Source: Trichoplax sp. H2 (Eukaryota; Placozoa; Uniplacotomia; Trichoplacea). From it: a stretch of DNA of 64,000 nucleotides. A program made the translations under genes and the position numbers. This document shows, in pieces, positions 53,101-64,000 of the stretch. Every line of letters starts with the position of its first letter. The stretch's first letter is position 1. The notes beneath the pieces were generated by a model, which worked only from the letters and a program-made list of their open reading frames with translations, ran no database searches and was not told the origin of the DNA. Where the stretch lies: NCBI GenBank assembly GCA_003344405.1, contig NOWV01000123.1, positions 164,548 to 228,547 on the forward strand. The letters are read 5' to 3'.

Positions 53101-55522
53101 TAATGGAAATCATTAGTAAATTAAGACATCTACGGGTAAGCCGAAAAAACAGATATATCAACATTAATGACTTATAAACGGAAGGAAAATTCGCAGATGG
53201 AATGACCCCTCCAAAAAATAGATGAAAACAACATTACCATTGTTCATGATCAATTCAGTATCGTCATCATATTTCTATTTGGGGATTGTTATATAAGATC
53301 GGAACGGATGAAGAATCGGTTGTATTATCTCATTTCAAGATAAAGCAGTGTATAAAGATAGAAAATGATGGAAAGAATAGAAAATTATACAAATAGTTAA
53401 TCTATTAGTTCAATCGACCCAAGTTTGAAGTTAACATTTGCATAACTTGATTTATTTATTATCCTGATAATACCGTAACAAAATAGAATTAATTGAAAAG
53501 CACTTGACACATGGCTACAGACAATAGAATAATAGGAAAGCAATTTAGTCAATGGTCATAACAATGGTCAAAGTAGATAATTGACATGTAAATAGTCGTC
53601 AGTTAGTTTTGTTTGTTAAATCTAATAACAACAAAACAATTAATCTGATTAAGCTTTTTGAATGTGGACTAACAAGTCTAGTCTATTCGCCGAAGATTAG
53701 TATAATTGAGTGATTTACTAAAGACTTCTCCTAATAAAGTAGGGTTACACTTAAATAGGAGATAACGGGATAAATTTTATTAGATAATATTGTATGAACA
53801 TGTCATAACAATAGATTAATGTATCATCAAACAAGTATAGTTAACAAAAGCAGGGCACAAATCAGTGATTGGAATAGAAGTCTGTACTGCTAGGAGGTGG
53901 CTTTGTCTTTTAATTTAATTACATTTGACAATAGTGCAAGTAGCATTGTGTACGTGTTTGTAGGTTTTCAATCGAGAAAGTTTTTTTCAATCCAAGAGTC
54001 TTTCAACTGTCTAGATCGATAGTTGGATTAATTAAAACAATAACCAAATTAGAAAAGAATAGAAAGGGGATACATAAATACTTTACACATAGTCTACTTC
54101 CATTTCATACTCGGATTATCAGATAGTCAGCAAACCTATCCTGTTCCTTTGGCTAATTTAATTCGTGACCTAAAATATCGCTACTTTTTAGGTAAGATTT
54201 TATTTTTTTCTGTCATTGGAACTTATCATCATTTTTATCATGACTACGTCCGTGTGCACTGTGCTTAAACTTGCTTAAATTTTTAAAGTTATCCTCCATC
54301 TTTATACGCTTGAAATATTACAGTATTTTGGAACTACATTTCGTCTGCAGGAGATTTACATTTGTTGTGATTAACAGTATAAGTTTGTGGTAATAGCAAC
54401 CGTATTTCACATATTGTTCATGAGAAGAAAGGATTTCTTTCAGTTTATCGGTTACATGATCTTCTCTATGAGCCAAAAAAATCTTGGCCAACTTTTTTAA
54501 GTAATTCTAATACTGCTAACTTAATACCGAGAATCTTTGATCGAATAGTTTAATCAGTACATATATAATGACGGATTTAATTTTAATCAATGCAATTATT
54601 GGATACATGTCTACGACAACATACTATAGAAGTGTACGTTGGAATATTGGTAGCACCAAAGCAGAAATGATTTCATTAGATAATTAAGTTGGCTTCTCAA
54701 TATTAATCAGACGATAAATTAATTATATACCATTACTACTATTAGGCGGGGATAGAAGATATCTGAGAATATCTAGTCCTTTTGATGGTTGACTTTAAAG
54801 TTGTGCTGATGATTACTTCTTGCGTCTTCATATTTTCAATATATGCCTAGTTTCGTGTCGTATGTATCAAATTGTCCACTTAATAAATCTATTGATTTTT
54901 AATTGATGGAGCTAACCATAGCAATTCATTACCGTAGCAAAAGCCTTTCATCATACTAGTATATCGCTATACCAGCTGATGATTCAAAGTAGTACCGTAG
55001 TGAGAATAAACTTCCAAGCTGATCGAATAGTACCTAAAACAACAAAACATATCCTGTACAGTAATTAAAATGGCGACTAATGTACCAAGCGGTACCCATT
55101 CTTGGCATGAAGAAATAAATTTAGAGATAATAACAATAATAATTGATAGGCTAAGCTATTTAGCAAATTGAAAAAACCTGATCACCAGGTTAATACAGAA
55201 AAGAATGTGCAATTCTTCCCATTTAACAAATCGGTTAACCACTGCACATAGGGTATATTATACACACTACAGAACAATGTATATTGTATTCTATTAATGA
55301 CAACCATATTACAGTAAATGATGATATCTTGTTTCTATGATGAGTTACATATTTGTCAAGGTGTATGTTAGAATCTTTTCGAGGGAATTACATAACTACT
55401 GCTTACGGCTAATCTTCTAACTAAAATAATCTTGCTTTACATTATTAAAGAGATAAATCCTTTTTCTATGTTGTATAGATTCTAATCTTCATATCTGAAA
55501 TTATTTCCTATCAAGAACAAAG

Positions 55523-58500
55523 ATGAAAAATAGCGACAAGCAACAACGCTCACCTAAATGTGCTCGCTGCCGCAATCATGGGGTTATTTCTATCTTAAAA
55601 GGGCATAAACGTTATTGCCGTTGGCGCGATTGTACATGTGCAAAATGTATCCTGATTGCAGAAAGGCAAAGAGTTATGGCTGCTCAAGTTGCGTTAAGGC
55701 GACAACAGGCACAAGAAGAAAATGAAGCAATTTACTTTAATTCAGCATCCAGTAATGCCACTAATACAGCCGCAGCATCTAATATCCTCCCTTCGATCAA
55801 TCACGATGGCAGCCATTGCCGTCAGGATAAAGAATCTATGGTGATCCATCACGGAATGAAACGCTTTAAAAGAGCAGATAGTCAAGATCATGATCGTCAT
55901 GGTAAGTTAAACTTAGCAAGGTATAATAAGTAATCATCTTCAATATTAATCAGTAATGTATGTATTTATGACAAAATAGTTGTTAATAATTATAAGTTAA
56001 GGTATAAGCTATATGCTGCTATGTATTGGCCTGATTCCTGTTAGTAAATGCGACAATGTTGTTCAAATAGCTATCCAAGTAAATATGTGATGATGATGAA
56101 CCGAAGTACTACTTTTAATGCGGTTAAAAAAATATTTCCTTCTGAGTGATTGCTCTATCAGTTGAAATATCGGGGGTAAAAGTTTTCCTCAACCGAAGTC
56201 ATAAATGAACATATTTACAAAAGCATTTCGTTGAGGAATTCAGTAAAGAGAATTTATTTAAATTTGGTAACTGAAATACATAATCACTGCACTTTAAACC
56301 TATCCTCGTAGTGTATTTACAATATTTACTTTTCTTAGTCATTAAAACAGACTGTAGAATAGCTTTAGTTTAATAATCATTTTTACTTAAATCAGTGCCG
56401 TCGGCTTTCATGACTGAAAGAGAGTTACAAATTTAAAGATTTTATTAGTATGTTGCCACATATTAAAGCTAACGCACACGTCTTAGATAATTTCAGTCGA
56501 CCCCCTCCGGCCTTACTATTGAGCTATAACAATTGCTTGGCATGTTTTCAAAAGAAATATAAAACATCATTTGATTCTTCTTGCTGGTACCGCGTACTGC
56601 AAGTCGATTGAAATAATAATTATCCCCTATGGCATCTAATTCAACATTACACAATATTGTCATCATATCTTGATTAATGACGATAAAAGTATCAATCATA
56701 TCTACTTTTTATACTATGTTAGTAACTTTTTCCTATTAATGATGATAGTTCATACTTACTGATAATACTAAGATTGGAAATTGATGTTTAGTCATCTATT
56801 ATTTAGCAAGGTTATAAGTCAGGTGGGCTTAAGTTAACATCGTTGCCAATGTGGGTATATTTTGTTTTACAATTTTTTTTATCTGATTCATTATATTCAT
56901 TTCCAGTATGAAATAAAATTATATTAATACAATGAGTCAAAGATCTTTCCGTAGGTCGAACTGACTTCGTAGAGATAGGGAGGGAGAGGAAGGGGAAAAG
57001 ATATTATTAGTGTTCCAAGGCTTTCGACTGACTACCTTATCGATGATGCAAAATATTACTCATTTCTTTATGGTTTATATATAATTTAGTTGATATTACC
57101 ACTATTTCGTCTGAGAAATATTTTTGGTTATACAGCTGCTACAATACTCCTAATTGATACGTCAAGTAGTTTATAGATGGTGCGATAGGAATTGGATTGG
57201 TATACTGTTTAGTAGTATATGTTGTTCAGACTATGAAATGTACCTTTATAACCTGCAAATTACTATAAGAGAATCATGAAATCATTGCTGTTGAACATTT
57301 TCGCCAGAATTATGACTACTCTCGATAGCAGATAAGAATAGATTCAGTTTTTCACCTTGTCAACTTGTTTATCGTTAATAATAATAGTGATTAGAATAAA
57401 AATTAAACAACTACAGCGGTTAACCATTGCAATCATTTTACGCTTTTCGGCGCTTCTGCCATATAAGATTTAATTCGCTGTCATTAATCCATTCTTATAT
57501 CATAGCTTAAATCAAGTCAACTTTCTTAATGAGCAGAGTAGAGAAAGAATAATCTAGATTTATCGGTTTGACGGATTTAAATTTAAAAAACTGTGAAGTA
57601 AGTGCGTTTAGCCTAGTAACTAAACTTGATTGAATATTTAAAGATCTACGGAGACCTAGTAATACATGCTATTACTAAACCAGACGTTTAAATATACAGT
57701 GTATATTAGAAAGCAATAATTTCAAAATTTTCCAACGCAGTATTTGTGGTTCGCCCTCCCTTTCTAATATCCTTCTAATCCTACATAATTCTCTGAGATG
57801 ATCGTTTGTTATTTTCAATCAACTCTGATACTCTGTTTAATTAAACAATGCGGTAGAAAACAATCATAGACCCCGTCAAGTTGGCCAGACAATCGAGTAG
57901 AGTTTAAATATTAATATAAATTGGATTAAAGGATTTAAATTTCACGTACATTGTTTATGATTATTTTGCTTGTTCCACCCGTTTTTCCTATACATTCTTC
58001 TCGTACATTGACTTACAAATCAGTTTATCATGTACGTATTCATCAGCCAGAATAAATTATATCTAAAGGATTAAACGATGAGTACTAGATATCGACCATA
58101 ATTCATATCTCAATTGTAAGTTGTAAACTATCTCAAATATTACTATGAAACTATAAGAACAGATTAGATAAAAGCAGATCGTTTACTTGAATGAAAAGAT
58201 TATTTGTCTAAACAGGTAAGAAATTGATGGCGTTAGGGCAGCCACACGATCTAGAACAACAAAATGTCGTATAAATTTTAACTTCGTCGATCAGCCTGAG
58301 GTGATATTCAAACACAAATGATCAACAATCTCTCGACAATTGTTTTACCAGGTGGTTAAACTTAATCAAGACAACAGAGACAACATTACGTAAATTATAC
58401 TTGCTATTATTTATTATATAATTAAGCCCTAACAATAAATCAAAATAGACACTATTACTTCATTTGTGATAGTTTTCACAGAGGCCTAGGGGTGGAGTAT

Positions 58501-61368
58501 ACACACATTACCGTAGCTGCTGATTATCCATTTTTCTATAGTTATAGACATATCCAGTAAAAGTATGTCATAGCGATCATACTGTTGTTGCACAATTCAT
58601 TTTAACTTAGCAGAAAAATTAATGTAGTAAGACAGTCAAATGTTATGCCAATTAAATATGTTATTAGTCTAATTTTTAACCTCAAGAAATTTCCCAGTTG
58701 TAGTCTTAACCGTAATTGTTAATAACCCTGGTTGTTAAATATTACCCTTGAAAGTATGAATATCATCATATCAGATCATAAAATATATTGTATAGATAGT
58801 AGATGACTTCATTTCTCTTGTGAAATTACGACAACGTTGCTGTTGTTGCTGTTATAATTATATAATTTATTGTGGTTGTTCTGCCTTTAACAATAGTGTT
58901 GTTAAAGGAAATTGCAATGTAGTTACTTTGAATAGTAATATCGATACAATTTCAAATTCAAAAGTTTTCTAAACAGTACCCTTACGATAAAAGAATCTAC
59001 ATTTTCTCGAATATTTCTGTCCTTAAACTAGATTAGAGTATGATGCAATCATCTTGGGATATTGTTTGCGATTTGAAAGTGGTTACAACATCAAGTAATT
59101 TTTTCTTAAAAATAGAGAGGGATAAAAATATGTGTTATGGACAGTAATAATTAATCTTTGATTAGTTTACGCTAACTGTCAAATATTTTCATATACTGCT
59201 TTATACCGCCACTTATCGCTATTTTGCTACGTCTTACTAGTGTAAGACGAAAAAAAGAAGGAAAAATTTCAATAACACCGGTGTTACTTCGACTGTGACC
59301 AACTTTTGTCCTTTCGGTCCTTTACCGTTTCGAAATGTAGTTAATACTAGACTAAGTTACCGTGATTGAGAATTTAAACGAGGTACGGATACTTTTCAAT
59401 GACTAAAATCAATTTATCGCACCAATAGTATCTGGAAGGATTTATAATGGTAAAATTAAAGCTTTCTCTAAAAAGTCTATGAAATGCGCACTTTACCTAA
59501 TATGAAAGAGTTCATAATTAGAGAAAAAATTGATAGCTAATGGTGATTATACTTAATTTAGGTCAATTATCGTATAAATCATTTTATTAAGCGTTAAAAT
59601 AGCTATATAAGATGTGTGATTACATCATACAAAGAAAACCTTATTTCATAAATGGTCAATTTAAAATGACGGCAATCAATTGATTTGAGTCTTTACAATC
59701 CTTAAAGTTACTATAGTAAGAAAGATGGATATCGTCTAAAACTCTTACTGTCCCATTAGAGTAGGCGTAATGTAGATGTTTGCTATGTTAGTTGTGGCTA
59801 GCCTCTTTAGCAGCTCCATTTTATGCTCTATCGAAAAAATAAGCATGATTTTGATAGTTTTATACTAAAGTACCATCACAATCAATTGTATTCGTAGCTG
59901 ACTGATGTAATCAAATTCTTTGCTTTCTCCGTTAGCTATGCTACGCTTAGTACGCGTAGCAGATAGAATTTGGCTGTAAATTCTTATTCAATCGACAGAA
60001 TGAATGTTTAGAAACATTCAGTTAAAGAATGCAATTCGCTGATACTCTATTTTGACTCATTAAAATAACAGTCTGAACGTATATAACATTATACAATCAA
60101 ATAGTTGTCAAACAATACTGTTGTATACTAATTGTTTCTTGACATCGCCGCCTTTCTTTCTTTCTGCTTTGTATGCCTGTCTTAACGGTTAGCGTGTTGT
60201 TGTCAACGTCTAACCAATATACTACCATCTATAGCCTGTCTTGATAAAAGCTATAGAAAGTAATTATTAATCCATCTCTATTGTATCGAATCATTTTGCT
60301 ATTGCACAAACAAATTACCGAAATTAAGCAAATGATAAACGAATTGACTACTGTTGACCAAGTCGTAAAAAAATCGACGATATTCTCTGGACTGAAAATT
60401 ATATATACAACACTACTAGCATGCCATCTAATACCCTTAATCACATATGACTCTATTCACTACTACTGTATTATTGACAGCACAAAATTAGAATGGCCCT
60501 GATTTGTATCTTCTTTCTTACCAGTATATCTTCGTTGCGATACCGTTTTCTTATTGCGCTACTGTGATATAAGTTTAAAAATAATAGGAGAAATTATTCA
60601 ACAATCTCCTTCTTAACATAGCTTTTCTACCTGAAACTACTAAACTGAAGGTAGCATTCATTATTCTTTTAATCCTATTCCTTATATATATATTATTTTA
60701 ATTTGATATGATTAGATTTAAAACGCACTCGTTTAAATGATAAAAGCGACGGGAGTGACGATGAAAAGATAGATAGCGACTACTCAGATGAAAGTTCTAC
60801 CAAGGATAGAAACAATTCAATTCTGTCACCTCAGCAGCAAACTAATGGAAATGGTGACAACAGCAATAGCAGCAAGCCCGATTCTAAAATGACATTGATG
60901 AATGGAAGTATGTTAGTTGGTGTCAACGGTGAAAATCGATCTCATGATTCTCCATTGAATGTTCTGTATCGTGTTTTTCCTCATCGCAATCGTAGTTTTC
61001 TTCAATTGATATTACAAGCTTGCAATGGCGATTTAGTTCAAGCCATCGAACAAATTAGTCGTAGTCCAATTAATCGTGGCTCCGGTTTACCACCATCGCA
61101 GTTGATTTCACCAACGACAGCACCCTATTTGGCTTCTTCATTTGTTCCACCAACATCCTTATCAGCAAGCAGTCAACCAATGCGGTTATCTTATGGATCG
61201 GATAGTTTACTAACGATGGTGAATCCAAGTTATCCACCCCATCTGCCGCTAAACAATTTTACTGGATTTACATCACGCGATATGCAGTCACAGCAAGTTT
61301 CTCATGCCTCGCAAGGTTTGCATTCACGCAATTGTTACCTTTGCAACCTTTATGGGCAACCAAAATAA
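55523..61368 (+). CDS. DMRTA: doublesex/mab-3-related transcription factor, DMRTA type, 2 exons
   Basis: A sequence-specific nuclear transcription factor. Vertebrate DMRTA/DMRT3 relatives pattern neural tissue and gonads. Exons 55523-55901 and 60716-61368, joined at phase 1, give 343 residues. DM domain (about 9-70): [45 protein letters not shown], with all zinc-binding Cys/His and the recognition helix almost identical to vertebrate DMRT3/4/5. A basic stretch follows (MKRFKRADS), then an Asp/Ser-rich linker, and a DMA domain (about 205-241: [20 protein letters not shown], then [15 protein letters not shown]), which defines the DMRTA/DMRT3 subclass. The tail is Ser/Pro-rich and ends CNLYGQPK. 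An in-frame TGA lies just upstream of the ATG (55496-55498), fixing the start if that exon is the first. The intron is 4.8 kb, the longest in the window. An alternative C-terminal exon is possible near 61445. Confidence 0.95.
55902..60715 (+). other. DMRTA intron 1 (4.8 kb)
   Basis: AT-rich with no exon of another gene recognised on either strand; open frames at 56493-56699 (-), 60229-60444 (-) and 60281-60502 (+) look fortuitous. Two short perfect hairpins occur: 58884-58908 (cctttaacaa, loop tagtg, ttgttaaagg) and 59939-59961 (tgctacgc, loop ttagtac, gcgtagca). Its length relative to other introns suggests internal enhancers. Confidence 0.5.
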
Positions 61369-61620
61369 TATTATTGAGCATTTGATTAGAAAAATTGTAC
61401 GAGTATCTGCAATTTATACTTTGTATTATTCTGTATAGTTCCAGGCCTAACAGCAGCAATGATGTACTGAAATCAACAAAAAGTGATACACAGTCATCCA
61501 AATATGAATATTGAAATGAACGAATTTATTACCGGCGTGGAAGAACAATCCAAAAATCGCTTAGATTTTACTCCAATACAACCAACTTATCTTACAAATT
61601 TCTTAGTTTAATTAATTAGT
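61369..61620 (+). other. DMRTA 3' flank with possible alternative C-terminal exon and a 35-codon ORF
   Basis: After the DMRTA stop, a ttccag acceptor-like site near 61438-61443 is followed by a frame reading PNSSNDVLKSTKSDTQSSKY before a TGA. It is Ser/Lys-rich like DMRT tails, but the required phase 2 donor in exon 2 would be non-standard. A second frame, 61504-61611, begins MNIEMNEFITGVEEQSKNRL and ends YLTNFLV. Both may be 3' UTR. Confidence 0.25.
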
Positions 61621-62210
61621 CGTAGCAAGAATGTATTTAGCGTTAAATGCTAATATCAATGAAATTTTATGATAGTCTTATTATTGAGCTGATTGGATTT
61701 CTAGTAATATTAGCGGTATAGTTATAATAGTATTTAAGCATATCATTAGTACAGATTGATTCCAGTTTACGATAATGGGTACTGTATAATAATTATATAA
61801 TTATCGTATCGGTTTTATATATTCTCTACAGAATATGATGGTTTTCCTTTGCTGGTATTTTATGGCTTAAGTTAAGACATTGGTGTGTAGAGCCGTAGTC
61901 ATACACATCTTTTCCTAAATTAGAGAATGGAACGCTGAATATTAACGCTTCTGTCATCAGTTTCAGCGCTGATGTGGCAAATCTTTTGAAAAGTCACAGT
62001 CACTGTGTAGTGTGTGCAGTCTAAATAATAGTCAGTCATTATATGATTATATTGTAATATCTGTCTATCTTTAAGTGCTAGAATAAGTTGAAACTGAGTG
62101 ATTCTGCTAACTTTTTTTCATCAAATACTTCATTTTTATTAATATATTGCAACAATCCTGGCATGCAATGACTATTTTAATCGAATTTAGTTATAGCAGT
62201 TGAATTACAG

Positions 62211-62375
62211 GAAATGCCATTGGTTTCGTAATTGTTATCAGCTTACGTACCGTAACCTATATACCATCAATAATTCTATTAGGCACTGGATTTTTGCCAT
62301 CTTATCTAGAAAAATTGATAGATTTAGCCCTTGATTATTATGTTCGCATTAATTATGGTGCCAATCGACATAAAA
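62211..62375 (+). other. possible pair of short exons of an unknown gene
   Basis: Segment 62211-62246 follows attacag and precedes gtaccg; 62283-62375 follows ctattag and precedes gtttgt. Joined at phase 1 they read NAIGFVIVISLRTGFLPSYL then EKLIDLALDYYVRINYGANR, an even, protein-like composition with a hydrophobic start, separated by a 36-bp gap. The gap is short for an intron here and no start or further exons were found. It could be a fragment of a neighbouring gene, or chance. Confidence 0.22.
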
Positions 62376-62418
62376 GTTTGTCAATCCTTGTAATATACAT
62401 ATGCATTACCTTATTCAT

Positions 62419-62419
62419 T

Positions 62420-62452
<33 letters not shown>

Positions 62453-62469
62453 GTGCATATATATATATT
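62419..62469. repeat. (TA)n microsatellite
   Basis: An almost pure AT dinucleotide run interrupted by single G and C changes (tgtatatatgtgcatat). It is non-coding and likely length-variable. Confidence 0.9.
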
Positions 62470-64000
62470 GACGGCCAATATATTTATCTTAAATATTATC
62501 CGAATATTTATCTGTATACAATTATATCTACCACAGTACAAGCTAATATACTCATCTATCTCATTTGAACATGGTTTTCTTTTAATCATATTATATTAAC
62601 TATCATTTCTATTATTGCTGTTTCTCGGCTACAGCAATATAGCCAATTATAATCTGATCAAATGACTACCCTTCTATTTGCCATTTGATCACTTTAGATC
62701 ATAATAAAAATATCAAATTAATTAAATTGCTATCAATCATTTCAATTATATTCCAAATAGATAGTACTGGTTAGGATAACTTTGATAACATAACATTAAA
62801 CAATGCAATTATTGAAATATAATGGTAATCAGTATGATAGGGAAACATATCCTTAGCATAATACGAAATTAAGTAGGAAGATGTAGACATTAAGCTAAAT
62901 TTATTATAGTATTATCTACCAGGATCTTAGCCTGCAAAGAGCGAGTTTATAGCTAGCACTTTATTCTTACTATCTAGTATACTGGATAACTTAAAAAACT
63001 GATGATTTTATCGTTATCAGAGAAGAGACCAAGCCACATCTATTTTCGATTGATAATGGTTAAAAACTCATTCATTACAGGAAGTTTACAGCTATGCGGT
63101 ACAGCAATGGTGCACTTAATATCACAAGAAAGAATTTGATGTACTATAGACTACAGTAAATAGTGCAGGAGAGTTGTACATATAAGAGCATTGCGTTCTA
63201 ATTGAAAGATCGGCTGCAAGAGGGAGGAATAGCTTCTCCGTAGTTTAGAACACAAGCCAAATATAGTTTGTCGTGTATAGCATTTACAGTTTCCGATATT
63301 TTCTACAGTCGTTTGCTATTACATAGCCTGTTATGGTATATGTTGTATCTAATCCTTCAGTGTTGTTTTCTAATTGATTCATATCCTCTCACTCCTTCAT
63401 CATCTCACACAATTTAGTCTAGCCTTGCAACACGCGCGATTGCTGCTTTAACATAACCTTTTCTAAGTAAGCAAATACATATATTCCGCTGTTCTTTCTC
63501 TCACTATTTTCCTCGTTCACATACTGCCTTTCAGATTATAATGGTTATCGCTGACCCACACCCAAGGCAAGAAATCAATTTCACAGAACCCTCAACATCA
63601 CGATAAGCACAGGATTTCGTATAAAGGAATTACTCTGACAGTGAGCAAGTTGCAGATGACACAGCCACAACAGCAAATTAATATTGTAAAAGTCTTAAAA
63701 TAGTAACTAAATATACTTCCTTTTTAGCCGTTGGCCAGGAAATTAGATTTAATGAAAATATAAATCAGGGACTTGGTTTATCTTTTCTAGTATTTTAAAT
63801 TTGCCTATGTTCATTTCATTCTTAAAAGTATGTACGGCAATTGCGCACTAATTTGCCTCAGGATAATTTTTTGAAAATTCTTTGCTGTAATAAAACTATA
63901 GCTGAAAAATTTTATCTAATTTGCATCGTTGACTCCAATTAAGCTGTAATGTTTTTAGTCGATGAATAATAGAATTAATAACATGTCAAGGGTAAAGCGA
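62470..64000. other. 3' end of window, no gene recognised
   Basis: AT-rich up to about 63500. From 63540 to 63660 base use is more balanced and short frames occur (an ATG at 63541 reading MVIADPHPRQEINFTEPSTS; a frame near 63631 reading SDSEQVADDTATTA). They may be 5' exon material of a gene beyond the window, but nothing here can be assigned. Confidence 0.35.

Larger units (their letters stand above)
39651..55522. other. 15.9-kb stretch without a recognised gene, upstream of DMRTA
   Basis: Very AT-rich with few GC islands and no reading frame that resembles a known family. Frames present include 41614-41805, 43924-44163 and 46261-46485; none has convincing splice partners. A three-copy diverged repeat lies at 42701-43285. 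The gap is several times longer than any other intergenic distance in the window and ends at a developmental transcription factor, so distal regulatory DNA for DMRTA is the most economical explanation. Undetected fast-evolving or RNA genes cannot be excluded. Confidence 0.5.

Noticed and set aside
55071-55170. ATGGCGACTAAT start in good context upstream of DMRTA
   Set aside because: The frame soon becomes Ile-rich and stops. It is not in frame with DMRTA through any visible splice.
60281-60502. 73-codon ORF in the DMRTA intron
   Set aside because: It overlaps an opposite-strand ORF of similar length, starts with TTG and has no recognisable domain.
62294-62599. 101-codon ORF rich in Ile/Tyr
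   Set aside because: Most of it translates the (TA)n microsatellite; only its first 30 codons look protein-like and are listed separately.

Overview
The window is AT-rich nuclear DNA from an early-branching animal. Gene bodies are cut into short exons with GT-AG introns, mostly 50-150 bp, and the standard code is used. Spliced products align end to end with human families. Seven complete protein-coding genes could be rebuilt exon by exon with consistent reading phase. Compact, intron-dense, human-like genes, a DMRT gene with both DM and DMA domains, and the base composition fit a placozoan (Trichoplax/Hoilungia type) best. That assignment is inference; a cnidarian is not excluded. No bacterial operons, rRNA, confident tRNA or CRISPR array were seen. 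Layout from left to right: repeat-rich flank with two hairpin (MITE-like) elements and a 132-bp tandem duplication (0.9-1.66 kb); AGBL4/CCP6 on + (1.68-6.27 kb); MED26 on - (7.38-12.43 kb); a block of GTAC-rich palindromic repeats (12.6-13.3 kb); MTAP on - (14.73-16.59 kb); PRKCSH, glucosidase II beta, on + (17.17-23.15 kb), head to head with MTAP; FAF1 on + (24.76-30.25 kb); a candidate secreted-peptide exon (30.88 kb); two tandem calcyphosine-like genes on + (32.45-35.02 and 38.04-39.65 kb) with the ruins of a third copy between them (36.8-37.4 kb); a 15.9-kb stretch with no recognised gene (39.65-55.52 kb); and a DMRTA-type transcription factor on + (55.52-61.37 kb) with a 4.8-kb intron. 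The last 2.6 kb holds only weak exon candidates. The genes do not form one pathway. They cover tubulin deglutamylation, Mediator, methionine salvage, ER N-glycan trimming, ubiquitin/p97 adaptor function, EF-hand proteins and developmental transcription. What unites them is linkage. From general knowledge of the human genome, AGBL4, FAF1 and DMRTA2 sit together at 1p33-32, MTAP and DMRTA1 at 9p21, and PRKCSH, MED26 and CAPS on 19p13. These arms belong to one vertebrate paralogon, so this 64-kb window looks like a compact relative of the pre-duplication ancestral block. The other main novelty is a 101-bp tandem duplication inside AGBL4 that created an extra, in-frame, spliceable 17-codon exon.
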